DNA from: Rhizobium sp. EC-SD404
GTDB lineage: Bacteria; Pseudomonadota; Alphaproteobacteria; Rhizobiales; Rhizobiaceae
Direction of reading: 5' to 3'
Assembly: GCF_902498825.1 (NCBI RefSeq)
Contig: NZ_LR701459.1
Coordinates: 1,842,414 to 1,906,413, forward strand
Length of the DNA stretch: 64,000 nt
In this document: positions 55,814 to 64,000 of the stretch, in pieces
Position numbering within the stretch: position 1 is the first letter of the stretch
How the letters are laid out: each line of letters starts with the position of its first letter
Translations under genes and position numbers: made by a program
Notes under the pieces: model-generated
Told to the model about the DNA's origin: nothing
Seen by the model: the letters and a program-made list of their open reading frames with translations, nothing else
Database searches by the model: none

Positions 55814-56344
55814 ATGATCGGAGCTCTTCTCGGCTACAGGCAGCCAACGGCTTCATCGTCGCAGCAATCATCCCCACCTTCGCAATCCGCCAACGCCCCG
55901 ACGCAAACATCGGGCTCCTGCGCGCCCCCGACGGCAAGCGGCGGTGGTTCGGCACATGCGTCATCATCGACAACCGCAAGCGCATCCACGACGCCGGGTC
56001 CCACGGCATCGACCGGCACCGCAGCCGCTGTTTCGTCGACGTCGTCTAGCCGGCAGCTGGAAAGCACGTCCTCCGCGTCGCCAAGGGCTCCAGGGCAGGC
56101 GGCTGCCCGCGCTTCCGGTGCGGTCGTCGAGCGCAGCTTTACGAAGCTTGAGCCGCTTTCGACCGAGCAGAACGTGCGAGATCCACGCGCGGCGGCGCTT
56201 GCCGTGCTCGAAGCGATGCGGCTCGACAGCATGATCGGAGGCCTCGGCCAGGCAGGCAACTCCGAGTCCGAAGCAAAGAACGACGGTTTCGAGGCGCTCG
56301 TCGCCAAGCAGAGCGAGATCGCGCGGCGCTACGCCGAGTTCTGA
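55814..56344 (+). CDS. Low-complexity Ser/Ala/Pro-rich hypothetical protein
   Basis: A 176-residue protein beginning MIGALLGYRQ. A long Ser/Thr/Ala/Pro/Gly-rich disordered region (about 10-110) follows, then a short folded-looking C terminus (about 115-176, including DPRAAALAVLEAMRLDSMIGG and EALVAKQSEIARRYAEF). GGAG at 55803-55806 lies 7 bases before this ATG, which is why I prefer it to ATG 55745. I do not recognise the family. It is divergent from pgsA and convergent with uvrC, in a spot where uvrC and pgsA are often adjacent. Confidence 0.65.
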   Translation: MIGALLGYRQPTASSSQQSSPPSQSANAPTQTSGSCAPPTASGGGSAHASSSTTASASTTPGPTASTGTAAAVSSTSSSRQLESTSSASPRAPGQAAARASGAVVERSFTKLEPLSTEQNVRDPRAAALAVLEAMRLDSMIGGLGQAGNSESEAKNDGFEALVAKQSEIARRYAEF

Positions 56345-56352
56345 TCTTTGCA

Positions 56353-56384
56353 ATGCTTCCGGCGCTAATGGGCGCCGGAAGCAT
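56353..56384. terminator. 13-bp hairpin at the convergent end of uvrC
   Basis: ATGCTTCCGGCGC (56353-56365) and GCGCCGGAAGCAT (56372-56384) are exact inverted repeats with a 6-base loop that holds most of the uvrC stop codon. No U-tract follows on either strand, so termination is likely but not certain. It lies 9 bases after the low-complexity gene. Confidence 0.55.
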
Positions 56385-58527
56385 CTGGATGAAAGTGATT
56401 GTAGATCAGGATCGCCATCGCTTCCGAAATTCCGTCCACTGCGCGCAGATCGGTGAGCGCAGCGCGCGAAACGGCCTTGGCCGTGCCGAAATGATGAAGC
56501 AGCGCACGCTTGCGCGCAGGACCGATGCCGCCGATCTCGTCGAGCGGGTTTCTCACCATCTCCTTCTTGCGCCGCTGGCGATGCGAGCCGATGGCGAACC
56601 GGTGCGCCTCGTCGCGCAATCGCTGCAGGAAATAAAGGACGGGATCTCGCGGCGGCAGGGTGAAGGGCTGCTTGCCCTGCATGAAGAAGCGCTCGCGCCC
56701 GGCCTCCCTGTCCATGCCCTTGGCAACGCCGATCGCCGTCACCTTGTCCCTGATGCCGAGTGATTCCAGGATTTCCCGCACTGCCGTCATCTGTCCCTGA
56801 CCGCCATCGATCAGGATCAGGTCGGGCCAGGCGGGCAGCGGTGCATCGCCATCGTCCTCACCCTGCGGCTGGTCCGCGGCTGCGTCCAGAGGATGTTCCT
56901 TGATCAACCGCGAGAAACGTCGCTCCATCACTTCCCGCATCATGCCGAAGTCGTCGCCCGGAGTGATGTCGGTCGAGCGGATGTTGAACTTGCGGTAGTG
57001 GTTCTTCGCAAAGCCCTCGGGACCGGCGACGATCATCGCTCCGACGGCATTGGTGCCCATGATGTGGGAGTTGTCGTAGACCTCCACCCGACGCGGCTTG
57101 CGATCGAGGCCGAACGTCTCCTGAAGCCCTTGCAGCAACCGGGCCTGCGAGGCTGTTTCCGCAATCTGCCGGCCATGGGCCTCGCGCGCATTGCTCAGCG
57201 CATGGTCGACGAGTTCCTTCTTCTCACCGCGCTGCGGCACCGAAATCGTGATCTTGCGCTCGCCCTTGAGAGACAGCGCCTCGGCGATCAGGGATTGTTC
57301 CTCGACCTCTTCGGACAACAGGATCTGTTTCGGAATCGGCTTGTCGTCGTAGAACTGCGATAAAAACGCCCCGAGGATCTCGCCGGCGGAAAGCTGCGGG
57401 TCGGCCTTCGGAAAATAGGCCCGGTTTCCCCAGTTCTGGCCGGTGCGGAAGAAAAACACCTGGATACAGGCGAGCCCGCCCGCCAGATGAATGGCAAAGA
57501 CATCCGCTTCGTCGACGGAGCGGGGGTTGATGCCCTGGTGGCTTTGCACGTGGCTGAGCGCCGACAATCGGTCGCGGAACACCGCAGCGCGCTCGAAATC
57601 GAGATCTTCCGACGCCTGCTGCATGGCCTGCGAAATGTGCGACTTCACCTTCTGGCTTTTGCCGGACAGGAAATCCTCCGCTTCCTGCACGAGCTCGGCG
57701 TAGTCCGGCAGGCTGATTTCCCCCGTGCACGGGCCCGAGCATCGCTTGATCTGGTAGAGCAGGCATGGCCGCGTGCGGCCCTCATAGACGGAGTCCGTGC
57801 AGGTTCGCAGCAGGAATGCCCGCTGTAACGCATTGATGGTACGGCCGACAGCGCCCGCCGATGCGAACGGTCCGAAATAAGCGCCTTTGCGCGCACGCGC
57901 GCCGCGATGCTTGAAAATGGCCGGCGCCTGATGATCGCCGGTGACCAGAATATAGGGAAACGATTTGTCGTCCCGCAGCAACACATTGAAACGCGGCCGC
58001 AAGCGCTTGATCAGATTCGCTTCCAGCAGAAGCGCTTCCGTCTCCGTGCGGGTGGTGACGAATTCCATATGCGCGGTTTCGCGCACCATGCGAGCAATGC
58101 GATTGGAATGAACGCGGCCCTGTGCATAGTTCGCGACGCGCTTCTTCAGGCTCCGCGCCTTGCCTACATAGAGCACGTCGCCCTTGGCGTTGAACATCCG
58201 GTAAACGCCGGGCCCGTTCGGCAGCCGCTTGACGAATGCCTGGATGACATCCGGCCCCTGCAGGCCGGGCTCAGGCTTCGTCAGTGCCTCCCAATCGATC
58301 GCCGGGCCACTTTCCTGCGCGATCGGTTCGACATCGTCGGTCTCCGCATCATTGTCCTCGTCGGGCAGCGCGTCCGGCGAGATATCCGCGTCCGCGATGG
58401 TCGAGAAATCGAGCGCGTCCACGTCGATACCGATGTCTTCCGCGGGCATGCGTGGTGACAATCCTCGCGCAGCCTTGCGTTTGAACAGGTTGCGGGGCGC
58501 AGGCTTCTTGGATGTCTCCTCGGTCAC
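56365..58527 (-). CDS. uvrC: Excinuclease ABC subunit C
   Basis: Makes both incisions in nucleotide excision repair. The 720-residue protein has the GIY-YIG nuclease ([20 protein letters not shown], about 107-126), the UVR domain that binds UvrB ([17 protein letters not shown]), the RNase H-like second nuclease ([12 protein letters not shown]) and C-terminal helix-hairpin-helix motifs ([13 protein letters not shown]). About 95 N-terminal residues are an acidic extension absent from E. coli UvrC. The start is GTG at 58527. It lies 16 bases after the SDR gene and is probably co-transcribed with it. Confidence 0.96.
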   Translation of the reverse strand: MTEETSKKPAPRNLFKRKAARGLSPRMPAEDIGIDVDALDFSTIADADISPDALPDEDNDAETDDVEPIAQESGPAIDWEALTKPEPGLQGPDVIQAFVKRLPNGPGVYRMFNAKGDVLYVGKARSLKKRVANYAQGRVHSNRIARMVRETAHMEFVTTRTETEALLLEANLIKRLRPRFNVLLRDDKSFPYILVTGDHQAPAIFKHRGARARKGAYFGPFASAGAVGRTINALQRAFLLRTCTDSVYEGRTRPCLLYQIKRCSGPCTGEISLPDYAELVQEAEDFLSGKSQKVKSHISQAMQQASEDLDFERAAVFRDRLSALSHVQSHQGINPRSVDEADVFAIHLAGGLACIQVFFFRTGQNWGNRAYFPKADPQLSAGEILGAFLSQFYDDKPIPKQILLSEEVEEQSLIAEALSLKGERKITISVPQRGEKKELVDHALSNAREAHGRQIAETASQARLLQGLQETFGLDRKPRRVEVYDNSHIMGTNAVGAMIVAGPEGFAKNHYRKFNIRSTDITPGDDFGMMREVMERRFSRLIKEHPLDAAADQPQGEDDGDAPLPAWPDLILIDGGQGQMTAVREILESLGIRDKVTAIGVAKGMDREAGRERFFMQGKQPFTLPPRDPVLYFLQRLRDEAHRFAIGSHRQRRKKEMVRNPLDEIGGIGPARKRALLHHFGTAKAVSRAALTDLRAVDGISEAMAILIYNHFHPDASGAH

Positions 58528-58543
58528 GATGGCACTCTGTCTG

Positions 58544-59311
58544 TTATTCCTTGGCGTTCACGACGTCCGGTGTTTCCCATGCGAGATGCTGGCCGCCATC
58601 GAGCGCGATCATCTGGCCGGTAATGGCCGGTGTGTCGAACAGATAGCGGATTGTGCGACCGAAATCAGGCAGATCCGGGCCGTATCCCAAGGGAACGCTG
58701 CTTGCCTGGGCAGCAAAATCCGCTGCGTTCTGCCTTTCGTTGGCAAGCGTCGGGCCAGGACCAATGGCGTTGACGCGAATTCGCTTGTCGGCAAAAGCCT
58801 GCGCCATGGTCTGCGTCGCCGTCCAAAGCGCCGACTTGGACAGCGTGTATGAAAAGAACCGTGGTGTCAGTGCCCACACGCGCTGGTCGATGATATTGAC
58901 GATGAGACCGCCGCGGCCTTGCGCTCCGTTGGCGAAAGCCGCCGAGATCGCCAGCGGCGCTTTGACGTGCACGGTAAAGTGGCGATCGAAAACGGCTTCG
59001 TCGAACCTGTCCGCCCCGTCGGCGATGAAGACAGAGGCATTGTTGACGATGACGCCGATCGGTCCGATGGCGGCTTCCGCATTGGCGAGAAGTTCTGCCG
59101 CTGCGAGAGCGGTTTCGAGATCTGCCGTGACGGCGGCAGCCACTGCCCCATTCTGCCTCAATGTGGCGGCGAGCGTTTCAGCTTCGTCGGCGTTTCGGTT
59201 GGCGTGAATCGCCACGGCAAAGCCCGCTTCGGCCAAATCGGTTGCGATCGCACGTCCGATCCGTCGTGCGGCGCCCGTCACCAGCGCGGCTTTGGGAGGA
59301 ATGACTGTCAT
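58544..59311 (-). CDS. SDR-family oxidoreductase, FolM/pteridine-reductase-like
   Basis: A 255-residue short-chain reductase. Its cofactor motif is TGAARRIG, the TGxxxRxG variant seen in pteridine reductases and FolM (dihydromonapterin reductase). NNASVF and YTLSKSALW (YxxxK) are present; the position of the usual catalytic Ser has Asp (NIIDQRVW), as also seen in the PTR1/FolM group. A role in reducing dihydrofolate or dihydromonapterin is inference. It is upstream of uvrC in the same direction and divergent from the porin gene. Confidence 0.85.
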   Translation of the reverse strand: MTVIPPKAALVTGAARRIGRAIATDLAEAGFAVAIHANRNADEAETLAATLRQNGAVAAAVTADLETALAAAELLANAEAAIGPIGVIVNNASVFIADGADRFDEAVFDRHFTVHVKAPLAISAAFANGAQGRGGLIVNIIDQRVWALTPRFFSYTLSKSALWTATQTMAQAFADKRIRVNAIGPGPTLANERQNAADFAAQASSVPLGYGPDLPDFGRTIRYLFDTPAITGQMIALDGGQHLAWETPDVVNAKE

Positions 59312-59375
59312 GAAGCTCTCGAAGACCCCGCGCGGAGCCCTGCATTACAAGGAGTTCCCGCAAATTATGTGATTA

Positions 59376-59497
59376 TGTTGCAACAGTGCGGATATAGAAA
59401 TCTGCGGTCAGGAACAAAGGGGTCTCGAACGCTTTTTACCGGCAGTCGCATGAGTGTGGAAAGTCCAGACGACCGTTTCTGTTGCATAATTGCAGCA
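59376..59497. promoter_or_regulatory. Two TGTTGCA-type palindromes upstream of the porin gene
   Basis: TGTTGCAACA at 59376-59385 is a perfect palindrome. TGTTGCA-TAAT-TGCAGCA at 59480-59497 is a near-perfect one with the same half-site. Both are in the 340-base divergent gap 59312-59651. Shared half-sites suggest one regulator acting on the porin gene, the SDR gene or both. No regulator is assigned. Confidence 0.4.
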
Positions 59498-59651
59498 CCG
59501 CAAGGTGATCGGAGGCCGGCCACTGAATCTCCACATTCCGGCTCAGACGCCGCCGCAATCTAGGGTCACTTAGGCCCTGCTAGGGCGGGGCAAGAACGAT
59601 AAACGTCCACCCGTTCGCCATGCGACCGGAAATTGTATTAGGAGAAGTAAA

Positions 59652-60317
59652 ATGCGTGCACTCAAATTGGCTGGTCTGGCCACGGCAATGGTTCTTCCGC
59701 TTACGGCTGGCGCTTTCGCAGCCGACGCCATCATGGCTCCGCCGGCCCCGCCGGCTGCAGCTCCGATCGAAGCTGCACCTGTGCAGCTCTGGACCGGTCC
59801 TTACGCCGGTGTGTTCCTCGGCTACAACTGGGGTGACCACGAAGACATCGTCGGCGACGATTCCGACGGCATCTCCGGCGGCGCTTACGCTGGTTACAAC
59901 TACCAGTTCGACAACTTCGTTGTCGGTGCTGAAGCCGATATCGGCTATTCCGACGTTAACGGCGAAGGCGTAGCCACCGTTGCTGGCGTCCCGGCTGTTC
60001 GCGAAGGCGAAGTCGGCCTGTTCGGTTCGGTTCGTGCACGTGCCGGTGTGGCTTTCAACCCGTTCCTCATCTACGCAACGGGCGGTGTCGCGATGGCTGA
60101 CGTCGAGTACAACCAGTTCGACGGCAGCGACTCGCAGGCAGCAATCGGCTACACCGTTGGTGGTGGCGTCGAAGGCATGGTCACCGACAACATCACGGCT
60201 CGTCTCGAGTACCGTTACACGGACTACGGCAGCGACGACTACTCCATCAACGGCAACTCGTTCTCGTCGGCTTACGACGAGCACAGCGTCCGCGCTGGTG
60301 TAGGCTTCAAGTTCTAA
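59652..60317 (+). CDS. Outer-membrane beta-barrel protein of the Omp25/Omp31/RopB type
   Basis: A 221-residue protein with a signal peptide (about 1-23, cleaved after GAFA). An Ala/Pro-rich spacer follows, then an eight-stranded barrel whose strands alternate (WTGPYAGVFLGYNWG, LEYRYTDYGS) and whose last residue is Phe in GVGFKF, the outer-membrane insertion signal. Length and motifs match the Omp25/31 and RopB porin-like family, major surface proteins in Brucella and Rhizobium. AGGAG lies close before the ATG. It has its own terminator and upstream palindromes, so it is a single-gene unit. Confidence 0.92.
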   Translation: MRALKLAGLATAMVLPLTAGAFAADAIMAPPAPPAAAPIEAAPVQLWTGPYAGVFLGYNWGDHEDIVGDDSDGISGGAYAGYNYQFDNFVVGAEADIGYSDVNGEGVATVAGVPAVREGEVGLFGSVRARAGVAFNPFLIYATGGVAMADVEYNQFDGSDSQAAIGYTVGGGVEGMVTDNITARLEYRYTDYGSDDYSINGNSFSSAYDEHSVRAGVGFKF

Positions 60318-60353
60318 GCCTGCAGATCCAAAATCGCCTTAGGGTGGTTAGAG

Positions 60354-60389
60354 AGCCGGGGTGCCTTGCGCGCCCCGGCTTTTTCTTTG
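60354..60389 (+). terminator. Rho-independent terminator of the porin gene
   Basis: AGCCGGGG (60354-60361) and CCCCGGCT (60373-60380) form a perfect 8-bp stem with an 11-base loop. TTTTTCTTT follows, giving a U-tract on the plus strand. It lies 37 bases after the stop. Confidence 0.9.
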
Positions 60390-60412
60390 TCCGGCGAGGG
60401 GAGTGACCGCGC

Positions 60413-61006
60413 TTATTGCGGCTTCAGCCGCGCGTAATCCGCGAAGAACGTCTCGAACTTCTTCGGAAAGTTCTTAAGCTTCGGGCGGCCGCGCTCCCAT
60501 TTTCCTTCGAAACGCAGCGACAGATAGCCAAGCAGCGCCGCCAGCGCGAAATGTCCGCCGTGCAACGTCTTTGTCGTGCGGGGCATGTTCGCTTCCAGAT
60601 GGTCGAGAGCACGCTCCACCTTCTTCCATTGCTTATCGATCCACTCCTGGTGAACCTTCTCTTCGGGACGGAAGCGCCGCTCATAGACCATGGCGAGCAG
60701 GCAATCGCAGGTGCCGTCGCACAGCGCCTCGAGCACATCCACATCGGTGCGCTTTGCCGGATTGCGCGGGTAAAGCTTGCGGCCGGTCTCGCGGTCGATG
60801 AACTGCATGATTGCCCTGCTGTCGAACACCGCACCGCCAATGTCGGTCAAAAGCAGGGGGATCTTGCCGAGCGGATTGTTGCCGACGAGTTCGGCCGGTT
60901 CCGCGTTGGTATCGGTCAGCACGCTTTCGAAGGGCAGACCGGCATAAGTAGCCGCCATGCGCACTTTGGCCGAATAGGGCGAGGCGGGAGAAACGAGGAT
61001 ACGCAA
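60413..61006 (-). CDS. Glutathione S-transferase family protein
   Basis: A 197-residue GST with the thioredoxin-like start ILVSPASPYSAKVRMAA (Ser/Tyr at the glutathione site) and NPLGKIPLLLTD followed by the DSRAI glutathione-binding turn, then an alpha-helical C-terminal domain. The specific substrate is unknown. I use TTG at 61006 because no ATG fits the family start and AAGGA lies 9 bases upstream. It follows the RNase T2 gene by about 32 bases in the same direction, and a strong terminator lies beyond its 3' end. Confidence 0.85.
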   Translation of the reverse strand: MRILVSPASPYSAKVRMAATYAGLPFESVLTDTNAEPAELVGNNPLGKIPLLLTDIGGAVFDSRAIMQFIDRETGRKLYPRNPAKRTDVDVLEALCDGTCDCLLAMVYERRFRPEEKVHQEWIDKQWKKVERALDHLEANMPRTTKTLHGGHFALAALLGYLSLRFEGKWERGRPKLKNFPKKFETFFADYARLKPQ

Positions 61007-61038
61007 AGGCAAACGTCCTTCTTCTGGATGATGGAAGG

Positions 61039-61692
61039 CTACCTGGCCGGAACCTCGATGAGGCGCTGGCGGCAGCCGCGGGCATCGACCTCGCGGCACG
61101 CACGAAAATCGAGATCTTTGGTGAGGCAGATGCGGACTTCGTCCAGCGCGCCGGCGGAACACGTTGCCGCAAGTCCATCCTCGGACAGTCCGGAATTGGC
61201 GTCCAGGAACGTGGTTTCGACATCCGCTGGCGACAGGCTGATCGCGCCGCGCCCATCGAGCTCATCCGGGATCTGGAGGCGCTCGAATGCTTCGCGGGTC
61301 AACTCCAGATAGTCGTCAGGAGAGAGCCCTGTGCACGATCCATGCTTGCGCCATTGATGGCCGATCAGGCCCATGCTCGGCATGATGTCGAAATAGTCCT
61401 GCCCGAGTTCGCGTGGAACGCGGTCGTCGTGGCGGGTTTCGCAGAATTCGGGAAAGCCCTGCTCATATTGCGGCCAAAGCCCGTGCACGATGAAGCCGAA
61501 ATCCGCGTCCGAGCCGCATTGCTGACGGTTGTCGCCGCCCTCGAGCGCGCAGAATGTCGGGGACCAGGAGAGAGACAGGACGTAGAAATCGAACTCGCCC
61601 GCACGATCCTGCGCCGATGCCGGGACTATCGGCAGGATGGCGGCAAGGAATGCGGCGTAAACAGCGTGTCGGAGCGCGAAAGCGGACCTCAC
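61039..61692 (-). CDS. Periplasmic/secreted RNase T2
   Basis: A 217-residue secreted ribonuclease with a signal peptide (about 1-27, ending PASAQ). Both catalytic segments are intact: FIVHGLWPQY (first His) and HQWRKHGSC (second His with Lys). At least eight cysteines suggest disulfides. RNase T2 enzymes cleave RNA via 2',3'-cyclic phosphates, and RNase I of E. coli is the periplasmic relative. The start is GTG at 61692, overlapping the stop of the upstream gene as GTGA. I prefer it because it gives a proper signal peptide. Confidence 0.9.
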   Translation of the reverse strand: MRSAFALRHAVYAAFLAAILPIVPASAQDRAGEFDFYVLSLSWSPTFCALEGGDNRQQCGSDADFGFIVHGLWPQYEQGFPEFCETRHDDRVPRELGQDYFDIMPSMGLIGHQWRKHGSCTGLSPDDYLELTREAFERLQIPDELDGRGAISLSPADVETTFLDANSGLSEDGLAATCSAGALDEVRICLTKDLDFRACREVDARGCRQRLIEVPAR

Positions 61693-62126
61693 TGCAGCGA
61701 TGCGCAGGTCGCTCCGTAGACATAGAGCGGGTCGAGACCGGCAACGCAGAATTCGACGTTGTCGCCGATGACACCTGCAAAGCCCATGTCGGTCTCCACG
61801 AGATACCAAGTTGTCCGGCTCGTGTTGTCGTTGAGATTGACACTCGCGCGGCAATAATGACGCTCGATCAAATTGCGCTCGGTACGCGGCTCATAGCGCG
61901 TGTAGGTGATGCTCGAGAAATCGTTGATAGAGAGACCGCGCTTCAGCAGGTTCTCGTCGGCATAGTCGAACCGTTCGACGATGCGTGTCAGCACCTTGTG
62001 CTCATTGCAGATCGTGACCGGTGCGGCGATGGCGGCGGGACCCATCAGATAGTCGGCAGCGCTGGCCGGGATGGACGCCGCCGCGACGGTTAGAAGCGCG
62101 ATGGCGCATGTGGCGACAGACTTCAT
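61689..62126 (-). CDS. Secreted cysteine-containing hypothetical protein coupled to RNase T2
   Basis: A 145-residue protein with a clear signal peptide (about 1-23, ending PASA-ADY). The mature part has four cysteines (in VTICNEH, HYCRASV, VEFCVAG and ATCASL), which may form two disulfides in the periplasm. It is not a family I recognise. ATG at 62126 has AGGAG about 9 bases upstream and is better than the ATG at 62153. It overlaps the RNase T2 start by 4 bases (GTGA), so it may assist, inhibit or localise that enzyme; this is inference. Confidence 0.8.
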   Translation of the reverse strand: MKSVATCAIALLTVAAASIPASAADYLMGPAAIAAPVTICNEHKVLTRIVERFDYADENLLKRGLSINDFSSITYTRYEPRTERNLIERHYCRASVNLNDNTSRTTWYLVETDMGFAGVIGDNVEFCVAGLDPLYVYGATCASLQ

Positions 62127-62223
62127 CGAGGCAAACTCCTGAACGATTTGCAATTTTGGCGAAGAATGGTTGCGGCCATGTCACGCGTCAAGGCGAAAGC
62201 GTGGTTGAAAGACCGTTTTCGCG

Positions 62224-63090
62224 TCACTGTTGCGGGCTTGCCGTCACCGGCTGAAGCCGCTTCAAGCGGAAACCGGCCCCGGTTCCCTCGGCGAGAACCT
62301 TCGTCAACCACGGCAGCAGCGCCTCAAGTTCATCTTCAAGGGTGAAGGGCGGGTTGACGATGACGAGGCCGGAGCCGTTGAGTCCCTTTTCGGTTCTCGG
62401 ATCGCGCACCCAGAGTTCCGCGCAAAGCACGTCCTCCATGCCGAGCGCTTCGATGCGACGATGAAAGGCCTCGACGGACGCATCTTTTTTCAATGGATAC
62501 CACAGGCAGTAGGTGCCGCCGCGCCACCGGCGGATGGCGCGTGCAAGCCCGTCCGTCATGCGCTCGAACTCTCCGTCCTGCTCGAAGGGCGGATCGATCA
62601 GCACGAGGCCACGCTTTTCCTTGGGCGGAACATGCGCTCCGAGCGCCAGCCAGCCATCGAGCGCGATGACGCGCGTCTGGAAATCGCCGGCAAACGCAGA
62701 TCGAAGGGTCTCGGCATCCGCCGGGTGCAACTCGATCGCCGACAGCCTGTCCTGCGGGCGAAACAGCATGCGTACGATCTTCGGCGAGCCGGGATAGTGC
62801 GTCACGCCGCCATCCGGGTTCAAACCACGCACCTGATCGAGATAGGGCGCGATCAATGGGGCGATTCCAGAAGGCGCATCCGCGTCGAGAAGGCGGCCGA
62901 TACCGCCGATCCATTCGCCGGTCCGCTGCGCTTCGTCCGAGGTAAGATCGTAGAGCCCGATTCCCGCATGGGTATCGATGACGCGAAACGCCTTGTCCTT
63001 GGTCTTCAGGTACTCGACCAGCCGCGCAAGCACGATGTGCTTCAGGACATCAGCGAAATTGCCGGCGTGATAGATGTGACGGTAATTCAT
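62224..63090 (-). CDS. rlmJ: 23S rRNA (adenine(2030)-N6)-methyltransferase
   Basis: Methylates A2030 of 23S rRNA. The 288-residue protein has the family start MNYRHIYHAGNFADVLKH, a SAM-binding region with DTHAGIGLYDL, and the catalytic DPPFEQ in LVLIDPPFEQ. The length is standard. It is divergent from the molybdopterin oxidoreductase gene, with an 81-base gap, and lies about 100 bases upstream of the small secreted protein gene. Confidence 0.95.
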   Translation of the reverse strand: MNYRHIYHAGNFADVLKHIVLARLVEYLKTKDKAFRVIDTHAGIGLYDLTSDEAQRTGEWIGGIGRLLDADAPSGIAPLIAPYLDQVRGLNPDGGVTHYPGSPKIVRMLFRPQDRLSAIELHPADAETLRSAFAGDFQTRVIALDGWLALGAHVPPKEKRGLVLIDPPFEQDGEFERMTDGLARAIRRWRGGTYCLWYPLKKDASVEAFHRRIEALGMEDVLCAELWVRDPRTEKGLNGSGLVIVNPPFTLEDELEALLPWLTKVLAEGTGAGFRLKRLQPVTASPQQ

Positions 63091-63171
63091 GGGCGCGTTC
63101 TAAAGCGATCGAGATGCATGCGTCACGGGAATTGTTTGGTCCCACCCGGTTCATCGCATTATAGAGAAGGT

Positions 63172-64000
63172 ATGAACGAAGCGAGCCCCATCACTGCCGG
63201 CCGGGTCAAGTCCGCGATCCGCATCGGCCATTCCGCCTGTCCGCACGACTGCCCGTCCACCTGTGCGCTCGAAGTCGAGCTTCTCGACGACCGCACCATT
63301 GGGCGCGTGCGCGGCGATCCGGCCAATTCCTATACGGCCGGCGTCATCTGCGCCAAGGTCGCGCGCTACGCCGAGCGCATCCATCACCCGGATCGCCTGT
63401 TGAAGCCGCTCCGTCGGATCGGCGCGAAAGGCGAGGGCCGCTGGCAGGAGATCGGCTTCGACGACGCGCTCGACATCGTTGCCGAGAAATTCCTGGAAGC
63501 GGAAGCCCGTCACGGTGCCGAATCCGTCTGGCCGTATTTCTACGCGGGCACGATGGGCCTCGTTCAGCGCGATTCCATCAATCGGTTGCGCCACGCGCGC
63601 AATTATTCCGGCCAGTTCGACTCGATCTGCACCAACATGGCCTGGACCGGCTGGGTCATGGGAACCGGCCGGCTCGTCGGTCCCGACCCGCGCGAGATGG
63701 CCGTGTCCGACTGTGTCGTGATCTGGGGAACGAACGCGGTCTCCACGCAGGTCAACGTGATGACGCACGCAGTGCGCGCCCGCAAGGAGCGCGGCGCCAA
63801 GATCGTCGTCATCGACGTCTACGACAACCCGACGATGAAGCAGGCGGACGTCAAGCTGATCCTGAAGCCTGGCACGGATGGAGCACTCGCCTGTGCGGTC
63901 ATGCATGTGCTCTTCCGCGAAGGCCTCGCCGATCGTGCCTATCTGGAGCGCCACACCGACGACCCGGCCGGCCTCGAACGGCACCTCGCCACCCGCACGC
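63172..64000 (+). CDS. Molybdopterin oxidoreductase, N-terminal part (cut by window end)
   Basis: The first 276 codons of a molybdopterin-dependent enzyme of the DMSO-reductase superfamily. Cys23, Cys27, Cys31 (CPHDCPSTC) and Cys60 would bind a 4Fe-4S cluster. Arg/Lys-rich KVARYAERIHHPDRLLKPLRRIG is the usual linker to the cofactor domain, and GTNAVSTQVN is part of the molybdopterin-guanine dinucleotide-binding fold. There is no Tat signal, so it is probably cytoplasmic. The substrate cannot be told without the C terminus. GAAGG lies just before the ATG with short spacing. Confidence 0.88.
   Translation, partial: MNEASPITAGRVKSAIRIGHSACPHDCPSTCALEVELLDDRTIGRVRGDPANSYTAGVICAKVARYAERIHHPDRLLKPLRRIGAKGEGRWQEIGFDDALDIVAEKFLEAEARHGAESVWPYFYAGTMGLVQRDSINRLRHARNYSGQFDSICTNMAWTGWVMGTGRLVGPDPREMAVSDCVVIWGTNAVSTQVNVMTHAVRARKERGAKIVVIDVYDNPTMKQADVKLILKPGTDGALACAVMHVLFREGLADRAYLERHTDDPAGLERHLATRT

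Noticed and set aside
63151..63984. A minus-strand frame opposite the molybdopterin oxidoreductase
   Set aside because: The plus strand has the cysteine ligands and cofactor-fold motifs; the minus-strand product is Gly/Arg/Asp-rich with no motif.

Overview
The window looks like chromosomal DNA of an alphaproteobacterium, most likely of the order Hyphomicrobiales (Rhizobiales). The evidence is high GC, gene products that resemble rhizobial and Brucella-type proteins, and gene blocks that I recall as characteristic of that order: dnaB-alr / radA-cvpA-purF, rpsF-rpsR-DUF2232-rplI, fabD-fabG-acpP-fabF-mltG-yicC-gmk, and lptF-lptG-lptD-surA-pdxA-rsmA. An S6 with an RD-rich tail, an L9 with a long acidic tail, a short PS-decarboxylase with a G-S processing site and a 4Fe-4S APS reductase fit the same group. 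Genus and species cannot be fixed from this window. It is a dense housekeeping region. I found no rRNA, tRNA, CRISPR array, insertion sequence, prophage or replication origin.

Layout. 1-7026 (+): the tail of an unknown gene ending in a beta-clamp-type motif, a LysE-family exporter, a small minus-strand gene, then cysS, a GFA-family protein, proline iminopeptidase, citramalate synthase cimA (preceded by a partial duplicate of its own 5' end) and rarD. 7042-10619 (-): a secreted glycerophosphodiesterase, a GNAT-nitrilase fusion and a LOG-family protein. 10789-16817 (+): a membrane-anchored Ig/LysM protein, an ArsR regulator with an Atm1-type ABC exporter, and the phospholipid genes psd and pssA. 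16824-21205 (-): SDR, purF, cvpA, radA. 21312-24689 is a small accessory block (Tat-exported intradiol dioxygenase, ParDE-like toxin-antitoxin, a JmjC/cupin-like oxygenase coupled to a GNAT/FemAB-like acyltransferase) lying between radA and alr. 24821-31641 (-): alr, dnaB, cfa and the rplI/DUF2232/rpsR/rpsF operon.

32015-38701 (+) is the fatty-acid cluster with mltG, yicC and gmk. 38717-46303 (-) is the LPS-export operon with surA, pdxA and rsmA. 46647-49943 (+) carries pepA, holC, corA and a small hypothetical gene. 49990-58527 is mixed: an ABC-F ATPase, a GST-like protein, ndk, cysH, moaE-moaD-pgsA, a low-complexity hypothetical and uvrC. 58544-64000 carries an SDR, an Omp25/31-like porin, a GST, a periplasmic RNase T2 translationally coupled to a small secreted cysteine protein, rlmJ, and the start of a molybdopterin oxidoreductase cut by the window end.

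How the genes connect: much of the window serves envelope building (fatty acids, phospholipid head groups, cyclopropane fatty acids, D-alanine, septum/glycan cleavage by MltG, LPS transport, porin), alongside DNA replication and repair (dnaB, holC, radA, uvrC), translation (cysS, ribosomal proteins, rsmA, rlmJ) and nucleotide metabolism (purF, gmk, ndk). No convincing undescribed multi-gene system stands out. The best leads are the duplicated cimA leader, the JmjC-acyltransferase pair, the RNase T2 operon, a near-consensus sigma-54 promoter before the LysM gene, and structured intergenic elements around acpP and the porin gene.
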